From Convivina intestini (GTDB lineage Bacteria; Bacillota; Bacilli; Lactobacillales; Lactobacillaceae): DNA of 64,000 nucleotides. Shown here one piece after another: positions 34,570 to 43,593 of the stretch. Under the pieces are notes generated by a model. The model did not search any database, was not told the DNA's origin, and worked only from the letters and a program-made list of their open reading frames with translations. Made by a program: the position numbers and the translations under genes. Within the stretch, counting starts at the first letter, position 1, and every line of letters begins with the position of its first letter. The DNA lies in assembly GCF_003096575.1 (NCBI RefSeq), contig NZ_QEKT01000002.1, positions 186,001-250,000 on the forward strand, given 5' to 3'.

Positions 34570-35583
34570 CTAATTCAATTCATGTGTCGTTTGACGTTGA
34601 ACAATCGTATGGGGTAACTTGACGGCTTGTTCTTTCAAGTCTTCATTATTCATTAACTTAGTTAACATCCGCATCGCTACGGCCCCAATATCATACTTAG
34701 GCTGGGCAATCGACGTTAACTGTGGACGGGAGATAATACTATAATTAGTGTCGTTAGAAGTCACTAATTCCATCTGACCAGGTAGATCAAAATGGTGGTC
34801 ATGGAGATAATTTAAGAGCGCAACCGCGACAACATCGTCATAAACAATCATCGCTGTTGCCCCACTAGCGACCACTTTCGGTGCTAGCTCTAGGGTCTTT
34901 TGATAATCACGACCGGTCGTAAATAGGAGCTTTTCGTCAACTTGACGACCAACTTCATTCAATGCCTTAGTATAACCGGCTAAGCGATAATCCCGATTAA
35001 TAGCTTCATCCAAACTACCCATTACCAAGGCCACATTTTCATGTCCATGCCGCAATAAACTAGCGGTTATCTCATAAAAGGCGTCAATATAATCAATATT
35101 AACACTTGGTAGCTTTTGTTGCGCATCAACACAGCCAGCTAGGACAACCGGAATATTTAGCGCATCAATGGTCTTCCTGACCCCTTGATCCAATTCATTT
35201 CCCATGAAAATAATACCATCAACCTGTTTACTTTCTAAACTATTGATTGCCAAGACGTCGCGAACCGGATCATCATCGGTATTGGTTAGCAATACATCAT
35301 AATGATACATGTTAGCCACATCGTTGATTCCCCGGGTTAATTCAGCATAATACAGGTTGGTCACATCGGGCATTACAATCCCGATGGTTGTCGACTTTTT
35401 AGAAGCCAACCCCCGAGCAACGGCATTGGGCTGATACCCCAACTCGTCAATGGCCTTTAAAACCTTTTCTTTAGTTGAATCACGTACATTCTTGTTGCCA
35501 TTAACAACCCGTGAAACTGTGGCTAAGGAAACACCAACTCGATTGGCAACGTCGTAAATAGTTGCATTTTGTTTTTTTACCAC
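34570..35583 (-). CDS. ccpA: Catabolite control protein A (LacI/GalR family)
   Basis: 337-residue regulator that binds cre sites with HPr-Ser46-P. The HTH is ATIYDVANRVGVSLATVSRVVNGN, the hinge YQPNAVARGLASKKSTTIGIVMPDVTNLYYAELTRGI; the sequence matches CcpA closely in this region and in QVDGIIFMG and SVNIDY. Start GTG at 35581-35583 is chosen: the family begins here, GGGGGATAGGAA precedes it, and the longer frame would start upstream of the transcription start. The promoter overlaps a perfect cre, the usual CcpA autoregulation. Confidence 0.85.
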   Translation of the reverse strand: MVKKQNATIYDVANRVGVSLATVSRVVNGNKNVRDSTKEKVLKAIDELGYQPNAVARGLASKKSTTIGIVMPDVTNLYYAELTRGINDVANMYHYDVLLTNTDDDPVRDVLAINSLESKQVDGIIFMGNELDQGVRKTIDALNIPVVLAGCVDAQQKLPSVNIDYIDAFYEITASLLRHGHENVALVMGSLDEAINRDYRLAGYTKALNEVGRQVDEKLLFTTGRDYQKTLELAPKVVASGATAMIVYDDVVAVALLNYLHDHHFDLPGQMELVTSNDTNYSIISRPQLTSIAQPKYDIGAVAMRMLTKLMNNEDLKEQAVKLPHTIVQRQTTHELN

Positions 35584-35626
35584 ATTCCTATCCCCCACTG
35601 CTTTCAAAAGTGTTTCTTCGTCTAAT

Positions 35627-35655
35627 ATTATAAGCATAAAAGGCAGTTACTGCAA
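35627..35655 (-). promoter_or_regulatory. Promoter of ccpA
   Basis: TTGCAG (35650-35655), 17 bases, TATAAT (35627-35632). Confidence 0.75.
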
Positions 35656-35664
35656 ACGCTTACA
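35651..35664. promoter_or_regulatory. cre site over the ccpA -35
   Basis: TGCAAACGCTTACA, reading TGTAAGCGTTTGCA on the other strand; both directions fit TGNAANCGNWNNCW without mismatch. Placement over the -35 implies repression by CcpA of its own gene. Confidence 0.8.
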
Positions 35665-35688
35665 ATATTTTTCCAAAAATTAAAAAAT

Positions 35689-35898
35689 TTATTTAGATTG
35701 CTCTTTTTGACAATATTTTTGGTAAGCAATAACAGCAAAACCCAGATTCACGAAAATCACAATCCCAACCATAGCTAAAATGGTCCACCATGTTGGCCAT
35801 TGCTGACGATCACTCAACCAAAATAGGCCTAGGGGTAAGGCTAAACCTAAAACAATTAAAATAATTTGTTGTAATTTAATTGGCACGGCTTTCCTCAT
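35689..35898 (-). CDS. Small membrane protein, two helices
   Basis: 69 residues: basic N-terminus, helices at about residues 11-29 and 37-58, and a short charged C-terminus (YCQKEQSK). Starts four bases after the SprT-like gene, so the two are co-transcribed. No family recognised; small membrane proteins of this kind are common beside sprT-like genes in lactic acid bacteria, but I cannot name a function. Confidence 0.65.
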   Translation of the reverse strand: MRKAVPIKLQQIILIVLGLALPLGLFWLSDRQQWPTWWTILAMVGIVIFVNLGFAVIAYQKYCQKEQSK

Positions 35899-35902
35899 GA
35901 TT

Positions 35903-36349
35903 TCATTTTTTTACTGTTATTAATTGTAACCGTTGACCACAGCGACCGCAAACGTACCGCTGCGTATTAATTCGGCGCTGGCGTTTAATTAAATGGCCTT
36001 GCTCACAACGATAGGTTAAGCACTTTGAGTTACTCCGTCTTAAACCAATATCAGGGGCATAACGCGACCCCTTTACTTGAGCTAAAAGTTGTTTGAAGTC
36101 GTTATCCCCGTGACGGTAGCCTTGGTGGGTTAGATGAAGATGATAGTGGACTAATTCATGTTTAACAATCTCTAAAAACTCTGGTAAGTCAGCCATTTTT
36201 GGATTAAATTCTAGATTATGGTCAGCCAACCGATACCGGCCACCGGTCGTTTTTAACCGTCGATTAAAATTGGCTTGATGCACAAAGGGACGCTTAAAGT
36301 ATTGCAGTGACACCTCTTTGACGTAGTCTTGTAACTGCTTTTCATCCAT
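35903..36349 (-). CDS. SprT-like zinc metallopeptidase-fold protein
   Basis: 148 residues of the SprT/YdcK type. The active site HELVHYH is near residue 64, in the context FLEIVKHELVHYHLHL. A C-terminal zinc ribbon has C-x-H spacing (KCLTYRCEQGH) followed by YVCGRCGQ. Eukaryotic SPRTN relatives cut DNA-protein crosslinks; the bacterial proteins are poorly studied. Family call is firm, function is inferred. Confidence 0.85.
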   Translation of the reverse strand: MDEKQLQDYVKEVSLQYFKRPFVHQANFNRRLKTTGGRYRLADHNLEFNPKMADLPEFLEIVKHELVHYHLHLTHQGYRHGDNDFKQLLAQVKGSRYAPDIGLRRSNSKCLTYRCEQGHLIKRQRRINTQRYVCGRCGQRLQLITVKK

Positions 36350-36368
36350 TTTTACTATCCTCAGCCAT

Positions 36369-36405
36369 TAAAAAAACGCTTTGGCTTCAAGGCTAAAACG
36401 TTTTT
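36369..36405 (-). terminator. Terminator after acpP
   Basis: AAAACG-TTTAGCC and GGC-AAAGCGTTTTTTT arms with a small loop and T-run on the minus strand. Confidence 0.8.
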
Positions 36406-36425
36406 AATTATTTTATTGACCTTAA

Positions 36426-36677
36426 TTAATCTTCTTGGTGATCGTAAATATAATCAACCGTCTTTTGTAAGGTATCTAACTTCTCAACATCATCGTCGGA
36501 AATTTCGACATTAAACATGTCTTCAACTTCCAAAACTAACTCTACGAAGTCAATTGAATCGGCATTAACATCGGTGATTAAATTCAGACTAGGCTCAACC
36601 TTATCACGTGGAACGTCAAAACGTTCAGAAACTTCATCGGCCAATTTGTTATAGATTGCCTCTTTTTCTAATGCCAT
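36426..36677 (-). CDS. acpP: Acyl carrier protein
   Basis: 83-residue acidic carrier of fatty acid synthesis. The phosphopantetheine Ser is in NADSIDFVELVLEVEDMF. The start at 36675-36677 has GAGGAG six bases upstream; the frame extends 14 codons further without family resemblance. Follows plsX by about 60 bases, the usual order for phospholipid initiation genes. Confidence 0.92.
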   Translation of the reverse strand: MALEKEAIYNKLADEVSERFDVPRDKVEPSLNLITDVNADSIDFVELVLEVEDMFNVEISDDDVEKLDTLQKTVDYIYDHQED

Positions 36678-36737
36678 CTTTATCTCCTCTAATGTTATAA
36701 CCCTAATATAATAACACAATTTTAGAGCAAGGCAAGT

Positions 36738-37769
36738 TTAATTTGCCGACTTTTTAACCTTTAGGGCTTCATGATTTTCAACAATAAAGGCCGCTGTATC
36801 GGATACTAAGTCTTGGTCAATCATGGTTTTTATTTGCCCCATCGTATTAGCAACTGCAGTCGCCTTGGCGGAACCATGCGTTTTAACGACTGGAGCCTTG
36901 ACCCCTAGCACGACCGCGCCACCCTGTTCATTAAAGTCTAACTGCTGAGCCATTGATTTAAAGGCTGGCTTTAACAAAAGACCACCCAATTTTCCACGCC
37001 AACCAGCACCTAAAATAGCCTTTTTAAGTTGCTTTAACATCGTTAAGGCCGTTCCCTCTATCGCTTTGAGTGCTGTATTACCAGAAAAGCCATCGGCCAC
37101 CACCACATCAGCGGAACCATCAAGGAGTTCACGGGCTTCAACATTACCGACAAAATTAAAGGCCTGAGTATGCAACATCAATTGATGGGCCTCTTTATGC
37201 AACTCGTCGCCTTTGTCCTCTTCGGCACCATTATTAAGCAAACCAACTCGTGGATTTTGATAACCCAAAACATGAGACGCATAAAAGCTACCTAAAATAC
37301 CATATTGGTATAAATGATTAGGTTTGTTTTCAGCATTAGCCCCTAGGTCCATAAAAACAAATTGGTCATGTTGACTACCAAAGCTAGGAAGCGCAGTCGC
37401 TAAGGCTGGGCGATCAACTCCTTTAAGTCGACCGACAATAAAAATTGCACAGGACAGTAAAGCCCCGGTATTACCAGCACTAAAGAGGGCATCGGCCCGG
37501 CCATCGTGGACTGCTTGAGCCGCTTGGACCATCGAAGAATCCTTCTTTTGGCGCATAGCCTTAACCGGTTCATCGCCCATGGCAATCACTTCACTAACCG
37601 AAATAAATTCAATTCGTTCTGAATTTTGGATTAGCGCCGGTACTTGATCGGCCAAACCATATAATTGAAACGACAAATCTAAATAGCGGTCACGGGCTGC
37701 TTCGATTCCTTTAACAATTTCACCAGGGGCATAATCGCCACCCATCGCATCTACGGCAATTGTAATCAT
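36738..37769 (-). CDS. plsX: Phosphate acyltransferase PlsX
   Basis: 343-residue peripheral membrane enzyme converting acyl-ACP to acyl-phosphate for PlsY. N-terminal IAVDAMGGDYAPGEIVKGIE, then AMRQKKDSSM, DALFSAGNTGALL, FMDLGANAENKP, LLNNGAEEDKGD, VVVADGFSGN and VVLGVKAPVVKTHGS, all family hallmarks. Lies 20 bases after recG in the recG-plsX-acpP order usual for Firmicutes. Confidence 0.95.
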   Translation of the reverse strand: MITIAVDAMGGDYAPGEIVKGIEAARDRYLDLSFQLYGLADQVPALIQNSERIEFISVSEVIAMGDEPVKAMRQKKDSSMVQAAQAVHDGRADALFSAGNTGALLSCAIFIVGRLKGVDRPALATALPSFGSQHDQFVFMDLGANAENKPNHLYQYGILGSFYASHVLGYQNPRVGLLNNGAEEDKGDELHKEAHQLMLHTQAFNFVGNVEARELLDGSADVVVADGFSGNTALKAIEGTALTMLKQLKKAILGAGWRGKLGGLLLKPAFKSMAQQLDFNEQGGAVVLGVKAPVVKTHGSAKATAVANTMGQIKTMIDQDLVSDTAAFIVENHEALKVKKSAN

Positions 37770-37789
37770 ATATATTTCCTCAACTATTA

Positions 37790-39820
37790 TTAATCAAAAT
37801 GGCGGTACTGAGCCATTGACTGTGATAAATACTCTACTAATGCTTGATTTTCTACTTGATTATCCCAAGCTGACTCTTCCACGGTAGCAATGGCTTCTTG
37901 CTGAGCAATGGTCAACATGGTTAAATCCTTAATCGGATCGCCAACCCGAAATTCGGGTACGCCGGACTGCTTTGTCCCAAGAATATCACCAGGTCCTCGT
38001 AGTTTCAAATCCTCTTCGGCTAGCTTAAAGCCATCATTGGTCGCCACCATTGCTTCCAAGCGAGCGCGACCATAATCAGTCTTAGGATCAGCAATCAAAA
38101 AGGCATAGGATTGCCGCTCTCCTCGACCAACCCGACCCCGAAGTTGGTGTAATTGAGCCAGGCCAAAGCGATCGGCATCTAATATTAACATCAGACTAGC
38201 ATTAGCGACATCCACCCCAACTTCGACCACCGTGGTGGCGACTAAGATTTGAATTCGATTCGCTTTAAAATCGGCCATTAGGGCTTGTTTTTCAGCATTG
38301 GATAAACGTCCATGCAGCAAGCCAACCTGATATTTTGGAAAAGACTCGGTCAATTGACTGGCTACCGCTTGGGCATTTTGAACGTCTAAGACTTCTGATT
38401 CTTCAATTAGTGGGGCCACGACATAGGCTTGAGCACCTTGGGCTAGTTGCTCGGCCATAAAGGCTAAAGCCAGATCTAGCTGACCATGATTCAACCAGCG
38501 GGTCTCAATCGGCTTTCGACCGGCGGGTAACTGATCAATAATGGAAATATCCATTTCACCATAGGCCGTGATTGATAGGGTTCTAGGAATCGGGGTCGCC
38601 GTCATGGCTAAGACATCTGGATTCACCCCACCTTCTCGCAGTTTAGAACGTTGATTAACACCAAAACGATGCTGCTCATCAATGACAACTAGACCAAGAT
38701 GATGAAAATGAACATCCGGCTGGAGCAAAGCGTGCGTTCCAATCAAAATATCAATGTCACCGACCTCTAAATCAGCTAAAATTTGACGGCGCTGACTGGC
38801 TTTTAAGCCAGCTGTTAGCAATTCGACCCGTAAATCTACCCCCGCCTGGTCAAATAATTTGGCCAAACCCTGAGCATGTTGTTGGGCTAAGATTTCAGTT
38901 GGTGCCATCAAAGTCGCCTGTAAACCAGCTGTCACCACGGCATACATGGCTAAAGCGGCCACCACCGTCTTACCCGAACCGACATCTCCTTGCAGCAAAC
39001 GATTCATATGCAAAGGTCGCTGCTGATCATGTAAAATCTCACCAACTACCCGTTCTTGGGCGGTCGTTAACTTAAAAGGCAGCTGATCTTTAAAGGCTTG
39101 CCAGCGCTGAAGATCAACTTGAATTTTTTCACCGGCAAAACTTTGATCACTTAACTTTAATAGCTGAAGTCGCATTTGAAAAATATAAAACTCTTCAAAT
39201 GCCGCACTGCGACGGGCTTGTTTGGCGTGGTAAGGATCTGGTGGAAATTGCATCCACTCGACCTGCTGATTCCGGTCTAAAAGGCGATATTTAGTTCGTA
39301 TTGATGCGGGTACCAAGGATGGCAAAGTTCCTCGAACCTGACTCCAAGCTAACTCGATTAAATTTTGAATCGTCTTGGCGTTTATTTCCTTACTGGCGGG
39401 ATAAATGGCAGCTAACTCATCGCTGCTAGCCGTTACCAATTTAATCCCCGTTAGCGACGCCTTAGCAGCATTATAGGTGCCATAAACGGCTAATTCTTGA
39501 TCAACAACAATGTTTTTAGCCAACCAAGGTTGATTAAAAAAATTAACCCGAATATTAGCCTGATCAACCATTAAGCCAAAATAAGTTTGCGAGCGCTTCC
39601 CAAACCGGCGCACCACTGCTGGGGTACTAACGATACCCTTAAAGGTCACCTTATCCCCATCCAGGCTTTCTTGCGGCGTTCGGACTGCTAAATCTTCGTA
39701 ACGGTAAGGATAGTAAGTAACTAAATCCTCAATTGTAAAAATATTTAAAGCATGCAAGGCCTCTGCCCGTTTGGGCCCTACCCCCGGCAGGGTCTCCACT
39801 TGGTCTTGGTAATTTGCCAT
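37790..39820 (-). CDS. recG: ATP-dependent DNA helicase RecG
   Basis: 676-residue monomeric helicase that remodels stalled replication forks and branched DNA. N-terminal HhH-like LPGVGPKRAEAL and wedge (OB) domain (residues to about 250), then helicase motifs: LLQGDVGSGKTVVAALA, MAPTEILAQQH, VIDEQHRFGV, MTATPIPRTLSIT, and C-terminal ATTVVEVGVDVANA, QLRGRVGRG. Length is normal. Start has GGGGGA upstream at slightly long spacing. Confidence 0.95.
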   Translation of the reverse strand: MANYQDQVETLPGVGPKRAEALHALNIFTIEDLVTYYPYRYEDLAVRTPQESLDGDKVTFKGIVSTPAVVRRFGKRSQTYFGLMVDQANIRVNFFNQPWLAKNIVVDQELAVYGTYNAAKASLTGIKLVTASSDELAAIYPASKEINAKTIQNLIELAWSQVRGTLPSLVPASIRTKYRLLDRNQQVEWMQFPPDPYHAKQARRSAAFEEFYIFQMRLQLLKLSDQSFAGEKIQVDLQRWQAFKDQLPFKLTTAQERVVGEILHDQQRPLHMNRLLQGDVGSGKTVVAALAMYAVVTAGLQATLMAPTEILAQQHAQGLAKLFDQAGVDLRVELLTAGLKASQRRQILADLEVGDIDILIGTHALLQPDVHFHHLGLVVIDEQHRFGVNQRSKLREGGVNPDVLAMTATPIPRTLSITAYGEMDISIIDQLPAGRKPIETRWLNHGQLDLALAFMAEQLAQGAQAYVVAPLIEESEVLDVQNAQAVASQLTESFPKYQVGLLHGRLSNAEKQALMADFKANRIQILVATTVVEVGVDVANASLMLILDADRFGLAQLHQLRGRVGRGERQSYAFLIADPKTDYGRARLEAMVATNDGFKLAEEDLKLRGPGDILGTKQSGVPEFRVGDPIKDLTMLTIAQQEAIATVEESAWDNQVENQALVEYLSQSMAQYRHFD

Positions 39821-39897
39821 CCCAATTAAGTCCCCCTTGTCAGGATTTTATGGTTAAAAATCTTTCCCATTTTAACATTAATTTTCCAGAAAATTAA

Positions 39898-39922
39898 ATA
39901 AAAGGCACCCAAATGGATGCCT
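39898..39922 (-). terminator. Terminator after the SemiSWEET-like gene
   Basis: AGGCATCC and GGGTGCCT (one mismatch) around ATTT, followed by TTTTA on the minus strand. Confidence 0.7.
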
Positions 39923-39928
39923 ACAATG

Positions 39929-40243
39929 TTAATGAATATAAACAGTGATTAAAGTTACTAAACCAAAAATTACCCCGGGAACATTGGCGATAATAATTGG
40001 CCAATCACGGTAGGTTTTATACCAACCATAACCCGTCCATAGGATGGCGTTAATCATTGCCACGGCTGGCTGTAAAGGATTAACGGGATTGCCGCTAAAA
40101 TTTGAAATAATTTGTGGAATATACGACACATACATCAAAATACATGTTAAAGTCGCCAATTTGCTTAATGCTTTTAACGCTTTAATGCGACGTTCATCGA
40201 CAGCTTTCTTTTGATCAGCTGGTACATAATTATCAATACGCAT
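39929..40243 (-). CDS. SemiSWEET/PQ-loop family small transporter
   Basis: 104 residues, three helices after a charged N-terminal stretch of about 28 residues. MYVSYIPQIISNFSGNPVNPLQP contains the PQ motif, and AMINAILWTGYGWYKTYRDWPIIIANVPG is typical of the MtN3/SWEET half-repeat, which works as a dimer. Known members move sugars along gradients; the substrate is not predictable. The ribosome site GGGAG lies 12 bases upstream, and an extended -10 (TGT-TATAAT) is in the gap before it. Confidence 0.75.
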   Translation of the reverse strand: MRIDNYVPADQKKAVDERRIKALKALSKLATLTCILMYVSYIPQIISNFSGNPVNPLQPAVAMINAILWTGYGWYKTYRDWPIIIANVPGVIFGLVTLITVYIH

Positions 40244-40329
40244 GTAAAATTAAATCTCCCTTTTGCACTATATAAACAAAACTATAAGTTATATTATAAC
40301 ACAATTAGAAAATTAACCTTTTTCTAGGC

Positions 40330-40362
40330 AATAAAAAACAGTAAGGCCAAAACCCTACTGTC
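40330..40362 (-). terminator. Terminator of tRNA-Cys
   Basis: ACAGTA...TACTGT stem with an inner GG/CC extension followed by TTTTTTATT on the minus strand, directly after the tRNA 3' end. Confidence 0.8.
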
Positions 40363-40367
40363 AAAAG

Positions 40368-40438
40368 AGGTGGTAACCGGAGTCGAACCGGCGATCACGG
40401 TTTTGCAGACCACTGCCTTACCACTTGGCTATACCACC
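40368..40438 (-). tRNA. tRNA-Cys (GCA)
   Basis: 71 bases. Acceptor GGTGGTA pairs with TACCACC, discriminator T, anticodon loop CTGCAAA with GCA at 40404-40406, T loop TTCGACT. CCA is not encoded. Stands alone with its own promoter and terminator. Confidence 0.95.
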
Positions 40439-40468
40439 ATAGTCAACTTGTTGTTAACACAATGTTTA

Positions 40469-40497
40469 ATTATAGAAAAAAATCACGAAAATTACAA
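40469..40497 (-). promoter_or_regulatory. Promoter of tRNA-Cys
   Basis: TTGTAA (40492-40497), 17 bases, TATAAT (40469-40474). Confidence 0.7.
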
Positions 40498-40503
40498 GTT
40501 GAA

Positions 40504-40806
40504 CTATCCGAGTTTATTATCCAATAAGACTGTTTTCATTTCTGCGGCAATCTCATCCGATAAATCCCAGTCTTCCCAACCATCATATTCCAAGCCTCGT
40601 TGGGGATAATTGTCGTTAATATAACGTTCAATCTTTTCAACGTGCTTAGAGCGAGGAATATTCATTTTTAGAATCCGAACCATTTTAATATAACCATGGT
40701 CGGCTGCATATTCGGCTCGACTATTTTCGCTGATATTGGCCAATTGATAATAAATACTACCATCCAGACGGGTAATTTCTTCAATCATATCAAAGGTCTG
40801 TTTCAT
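40504..40806 (-). CDS. Hypothetical 100-residue protein after the YibE/F pair
   Basis: Soluble, mixed-charge protein with DGSIYYQLANISENSRAEYAADHGYIK and a C-terminal YDGWEDWDLSDEIAAEM acidic-aromatic stretch. No family recognised. ATG at 40804-40806 has AAGGAG upstream and overlaps the preceding membrane protein gene by 17 bases, so it is translated from the same mRNA. Coding is well supported by spacing and ribosome site. Confidence 0.7.
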   Translation of the reverse strand: MKQTFDMIEEITRLDGSIYYQLANISENSRAEYAADHGYIKMVRILKMNIPRSKHVEKIERYINDNYPQRGLEYDGWEDWDLSDEIAAEMKTVLLDNKLG

Positions 40807-41569
40807 CAATTAAACTCCTTCCTTTATTTTTAAATGTGTGTACCACCAACCAGCTGGCCAACCAAATACTTAATAAGATGCCTAACATGCCTAGTAGCAT
40901 GGTCACAATTTCCATTAGTAATAATTTGGCATTAACCAATAGGGCCGGCGAATAGCGCAGACGCAAAAACCAGATTAACAGGGGTAAATTAGACCCCAGC
41001 ATGCCAAAAAACAAGGTATTAATCGCCGTGCCTAAAATCTGTTGTCCAATTATATGGGCTTGGGCCTGGAGCCCTTGAACCGTAATCTGGGGGGAACGTT
41101 CAATCACCTCAAATAAATCGGCGGTAATGGCCATAGCTGCTTCGGCCACAGCCCCCAGAACTGAGATGACCATGACAATCATGGCCAAATTACCAAAGGC
41201 AATGCCAACATTTAGGGATAAACCTTCCAATTCATCCGAATTTTCCACCGCAAAGCCCTGTAATTGACCAAAATGTTGAACGCCAATCGCTAAGATCATG
41301 AGACAGGCCACCACCATCAAGCTAGTTTTAAAGGCAATATTCATCACTGTGATGCGATCGGAACTCAAATAAATGGCAATGGCTAAAATAACCACGGCTA
41401 AAATGGCGGTTACAAGGTAGGGATTAAACTGCCAATTAATTAAAATAATCAGCAGGAAGATCACCAAAAAATTTAAGACCAAGCCGATAAATGACTTCAA
41501 GCCCTGTCGGCCAGCAATCAAAATTAATAGGAAAAATAAAATTATCGCTAAAACACTAATGGCGTTCAT
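40790..41569 (-). CDS. YibE/F-like membrane protein (second of pair)
   Basis: 259 residues with about seven helices; YibE/F family. Marks: GRQGLKSFIGLVLNFLVIFL, NSDELEGLSLNVGIAFGNLAMIVMVISVLGAVAEAAMAI and EIERSPQITVQGL-like loop (VIERSPQITVQG). Members usually occur as two adjacent genes in lactic acid bacteria; the role is unknown, possibly an integral membrane enzyme or transporter. Overlaps the larger partner by 14 bases. Confidence 0.75.
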   Translation of the reverse strand: MNAISVLAIILFFLLILIAGRQGLKSFIGLVLNFLVIFLLIILINWQFNPYLVTAILAVVILAIAIYLSSDRITVMNIAFKTSLMVVACLMILAIGVQHFGQLQGFAVENSDELEGLSLNVGIAFGNLAMIVMVISVLGAVAEAAMAITADLFEVIERSPQITVQGLQAQAHIIGQQILGTAINTLFFGMLGSNLPLLIWFLRLRYSPALLVNAKLLLMEIVTMLLGMLGILLSIWLASWLVVHTFKNKGRSLIDETDL

Positions 41570-42638
41570 GTTTTTGCTCCCGTGTTAGTAATTGCGCCGT
41601 GATTAAACTGGTAATCGGTACCGCTAGAACAATACCGATGGCTGAAACGACACTTTGCAAAATCCCCAAGTTCATAATTTGATCTAAAATATATGACCAA
41701 TTATTGTTATTTCGTAACATAAGAATAACCATGGGAATGGTTTCAGCAATAAAAATCATAAAGAGAACATTAATCAGGGTGCCTAAAATTTCACGGCCGA
41801 CTGACAAGCCCCCCTGCCAATAATCATGAAAACGGTGTTGATCAGATTCCCGTCTAAGCCCAAACAAACCGGCCACGATATCCGAAGATTCATCCATCAC
41901 CGCTCCCAATACACCAATAACGGCCTGGGCATAAAAAACCGCTGCTGGAACTTGGGTCACGTAGGACATGGTTTCAAAATGAACGCCTTCATGATGGGTT
42001 AAGTTTAAGACGAGCGTCATCACCGCCAGTGCTAAACCGGTCGATAAAATGGTCGCCAGCCAGGTAATGAGGGCCTGTCGATTTTTCCCCAACACCATTA
42101 ACAAACTGACCCCAGCCAACAAGGCGGCAGTGATGGTAAATAAAGCCACGACATTAATATTTTTAATATGAACATCTAAATATAAGGCCGTGATAAAAAT
42201 GACAATATTGACCAACATGCTTAGTAGAAGCCAACTAGCCCGCACCGGTCGCAAATAGATGATTAAAAGGTAAATTAACAGCACCAGTAGCACTGCTAAG
42301 AGGCTATCCCGTTTAAGACTAACCACCTGCCAGGCCCCAGAACGCTTGGTTAAAAGGACTTGGTTACCCACTTGATAATGCTCACTTAGTGACTGGGAAT
42401 CAGTATATTGGTTCTCTAGCTTAGTTTGCCCAGAACGATTTAAAAATTTAATCTGCACCTGCTGGGTATGCAAATGGTCAACATTACCATGCTCATCGGT
42501 TACCTCACTGCTACTAAGCGTCTTAGTGGCAGTCACTAGGCCCACGGGCTGCTGGTAAAGAAAGCTATCATGTTCAACTAAGACCCAGGTCAGTAGTAAC
42601 AGTAATCCTAAAATTAGCCATTTTGATATTTTCTTCAT
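41556..42638 (-). CDS. YibE/F family membrane protein (first of pair)
   Basis: 360 residues: signal-like first helix (WLILGLLLLLTWVLVEH), an extracellular beta-rich region (about residues 30-110), then seven or eight helices. GVLGAVMDESSDIVAGLFGLRR and HDYWQGGLSVGREILGTLINVLFMIFIAETIPM are family signatures. Starts four bases after dnaI, so it may be transcribed with the replication genes. Function unknown. Confidence 0.78.
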   Translation of the reverse strand: MKKISKWLILGLLLLLTWVLVEHDSFLYQQPVGLVTATKTLSSSEVTDEHGNVDHLHTQQVQIKFLNRSGQTKLENQYTDSQSLSEHYQVGNQVLLTKRSGAWQVVSLKRDSLLAVLLVLLIYLLIIYLRPVRASWLLLSMLVNIVIFITALYLDVHIKNINVVALFTITAALLAGVSLLMVLGKNRQALITWLATILSTGLALAVMTLVLNLTHHEGVHFETMSYVTQVPAAVFYAQAVIGVLGAVMDESSDIVAGLFGLRRESDQHRFHDYWQGGLSVGREILGTLINVLFMIFIAETIPMVILMLRNNNNWSYILDQIMNLGILQSVVSAIGIVLAVPITSLITAQLLTREQKHERH

Positions 42639-42642
42639 ATTT

Positions 42643-43593
42643 TTAAGACTCTAATCGGCGATTTCTACCGGCCATGGTTACAGGACGTGCTAAATATTTA
42701 ATCCGTTGCATCAAACGCGCTGCCTTAACCGGTTCCTGACCATCACGCGTTTGAGCTAGGTATTGTTCTAAACTAGCCAAGTCGAAATTAGAAGTAAAAC
42801 AAGTCGTTAACTCATTTTGCATCCGATATTCTAAAATAACGCCCAGGATGTCATCCCGACTCCAGGCCGTTAAGGTATCAGCACCAATATCATCTAAAAT
42901 TAAAACTGGTACGGTCTTAGCCTGGACCATTAAATCTTCTAGGCTTTGATCAGGTTTATTAAAAGTGGCCTTCAGGTTATTAATAAAAGACGGAAAGTGC
43001 AACATTAAAACGCCAATCTGATTGGCTGCCAGAGCATTGGCCAAAGCCCCCATCAAATAGGTTTTTCCAACGCCAAAATCACCAGCTAAATATAGGCCGG
43101 GAACATAATGATCCTCACCGGCGACTAATTCTTTTAACACCTGAATCGTCGCGGTTAAGGCCGGGGTGCGATCGCCATCCTGAGCACTTTCTTCGGCAAT
43201 TTGAGCCAAATCAGCTTGCGCAATCGCCTTGGGCACTTGATAAGTTTTTAATTTAGCCTTTTGGTTGAGCTTTTTTTGCATCTGCTCGCTCGGCTGATAG
43301 ACCACCTGCGGATAGCCCTTTTGAATTGCTAATTGGGCCTGATAACCCGGATATAAACTGGGTAATCCTTGCACTTTAGCCTCTTTTTGCTGGATATATT
43401 CAAATAAATCCATCATTTTTACTTCAAAAGCATCAGCCTTCATTTCATCTTGATGGGCCTGCCAAAAGTCACGTAAATCTTGATCCTGACCAATCTTTTG
43501 AATAATATCAGCTACGGTTGTGTCCCCTGGCAAGGGATGCTTTTGTTTAAATTCAGTTAATACATCTGCTAAGTTTTTCAATTGAAACCTCAA
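42643..43593 (-). CDS. dnaI: Primosomal protein DnaI (helicase loader)
   Basis: 316-residue AAA+ ATPase that loads the replicative helicase. N-terminal domain of about 130 residues binds the helicase; then GLYLAGDFGVGKTYLMGALANAL (Walker A), VPVLILDDIGADTLTAW (Walker B), FTSNFDLASLEQYL (sensor 1) and AARLMQRIKYLARPVTMAGRNRR (arginine finger region). Overlaps dnaB by four bases. Confidence 0.93.
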   Translation of the reverse strand: MRFQLKNLADVLTEFKQKHPLPGDTTVADIIQKIGQDQDLRDFWQAHQDEMKADAFEVKMMDLFEYIQQKEAKVQGLPSLYPGYQAQLAIQKGYPQVVYQPSEQMQKKLNQKAKLKTYQVPKAIAQADLAQIAEESAQDGDRTPALTATIQVLKELVAGEDHYVPGLYLAGDFGVGKTYLMGALANALAANQIGVLMLHFPSFINNLKATFNKPDQSLEDLMVQAKTVPVLILDDIGADTLTAWSRDDILGVILEYRMQNELTTCFTSNFDLASLEQYLAQTRDGQEPVKAARLMQRIKYLARPVTMAGRNRRLES

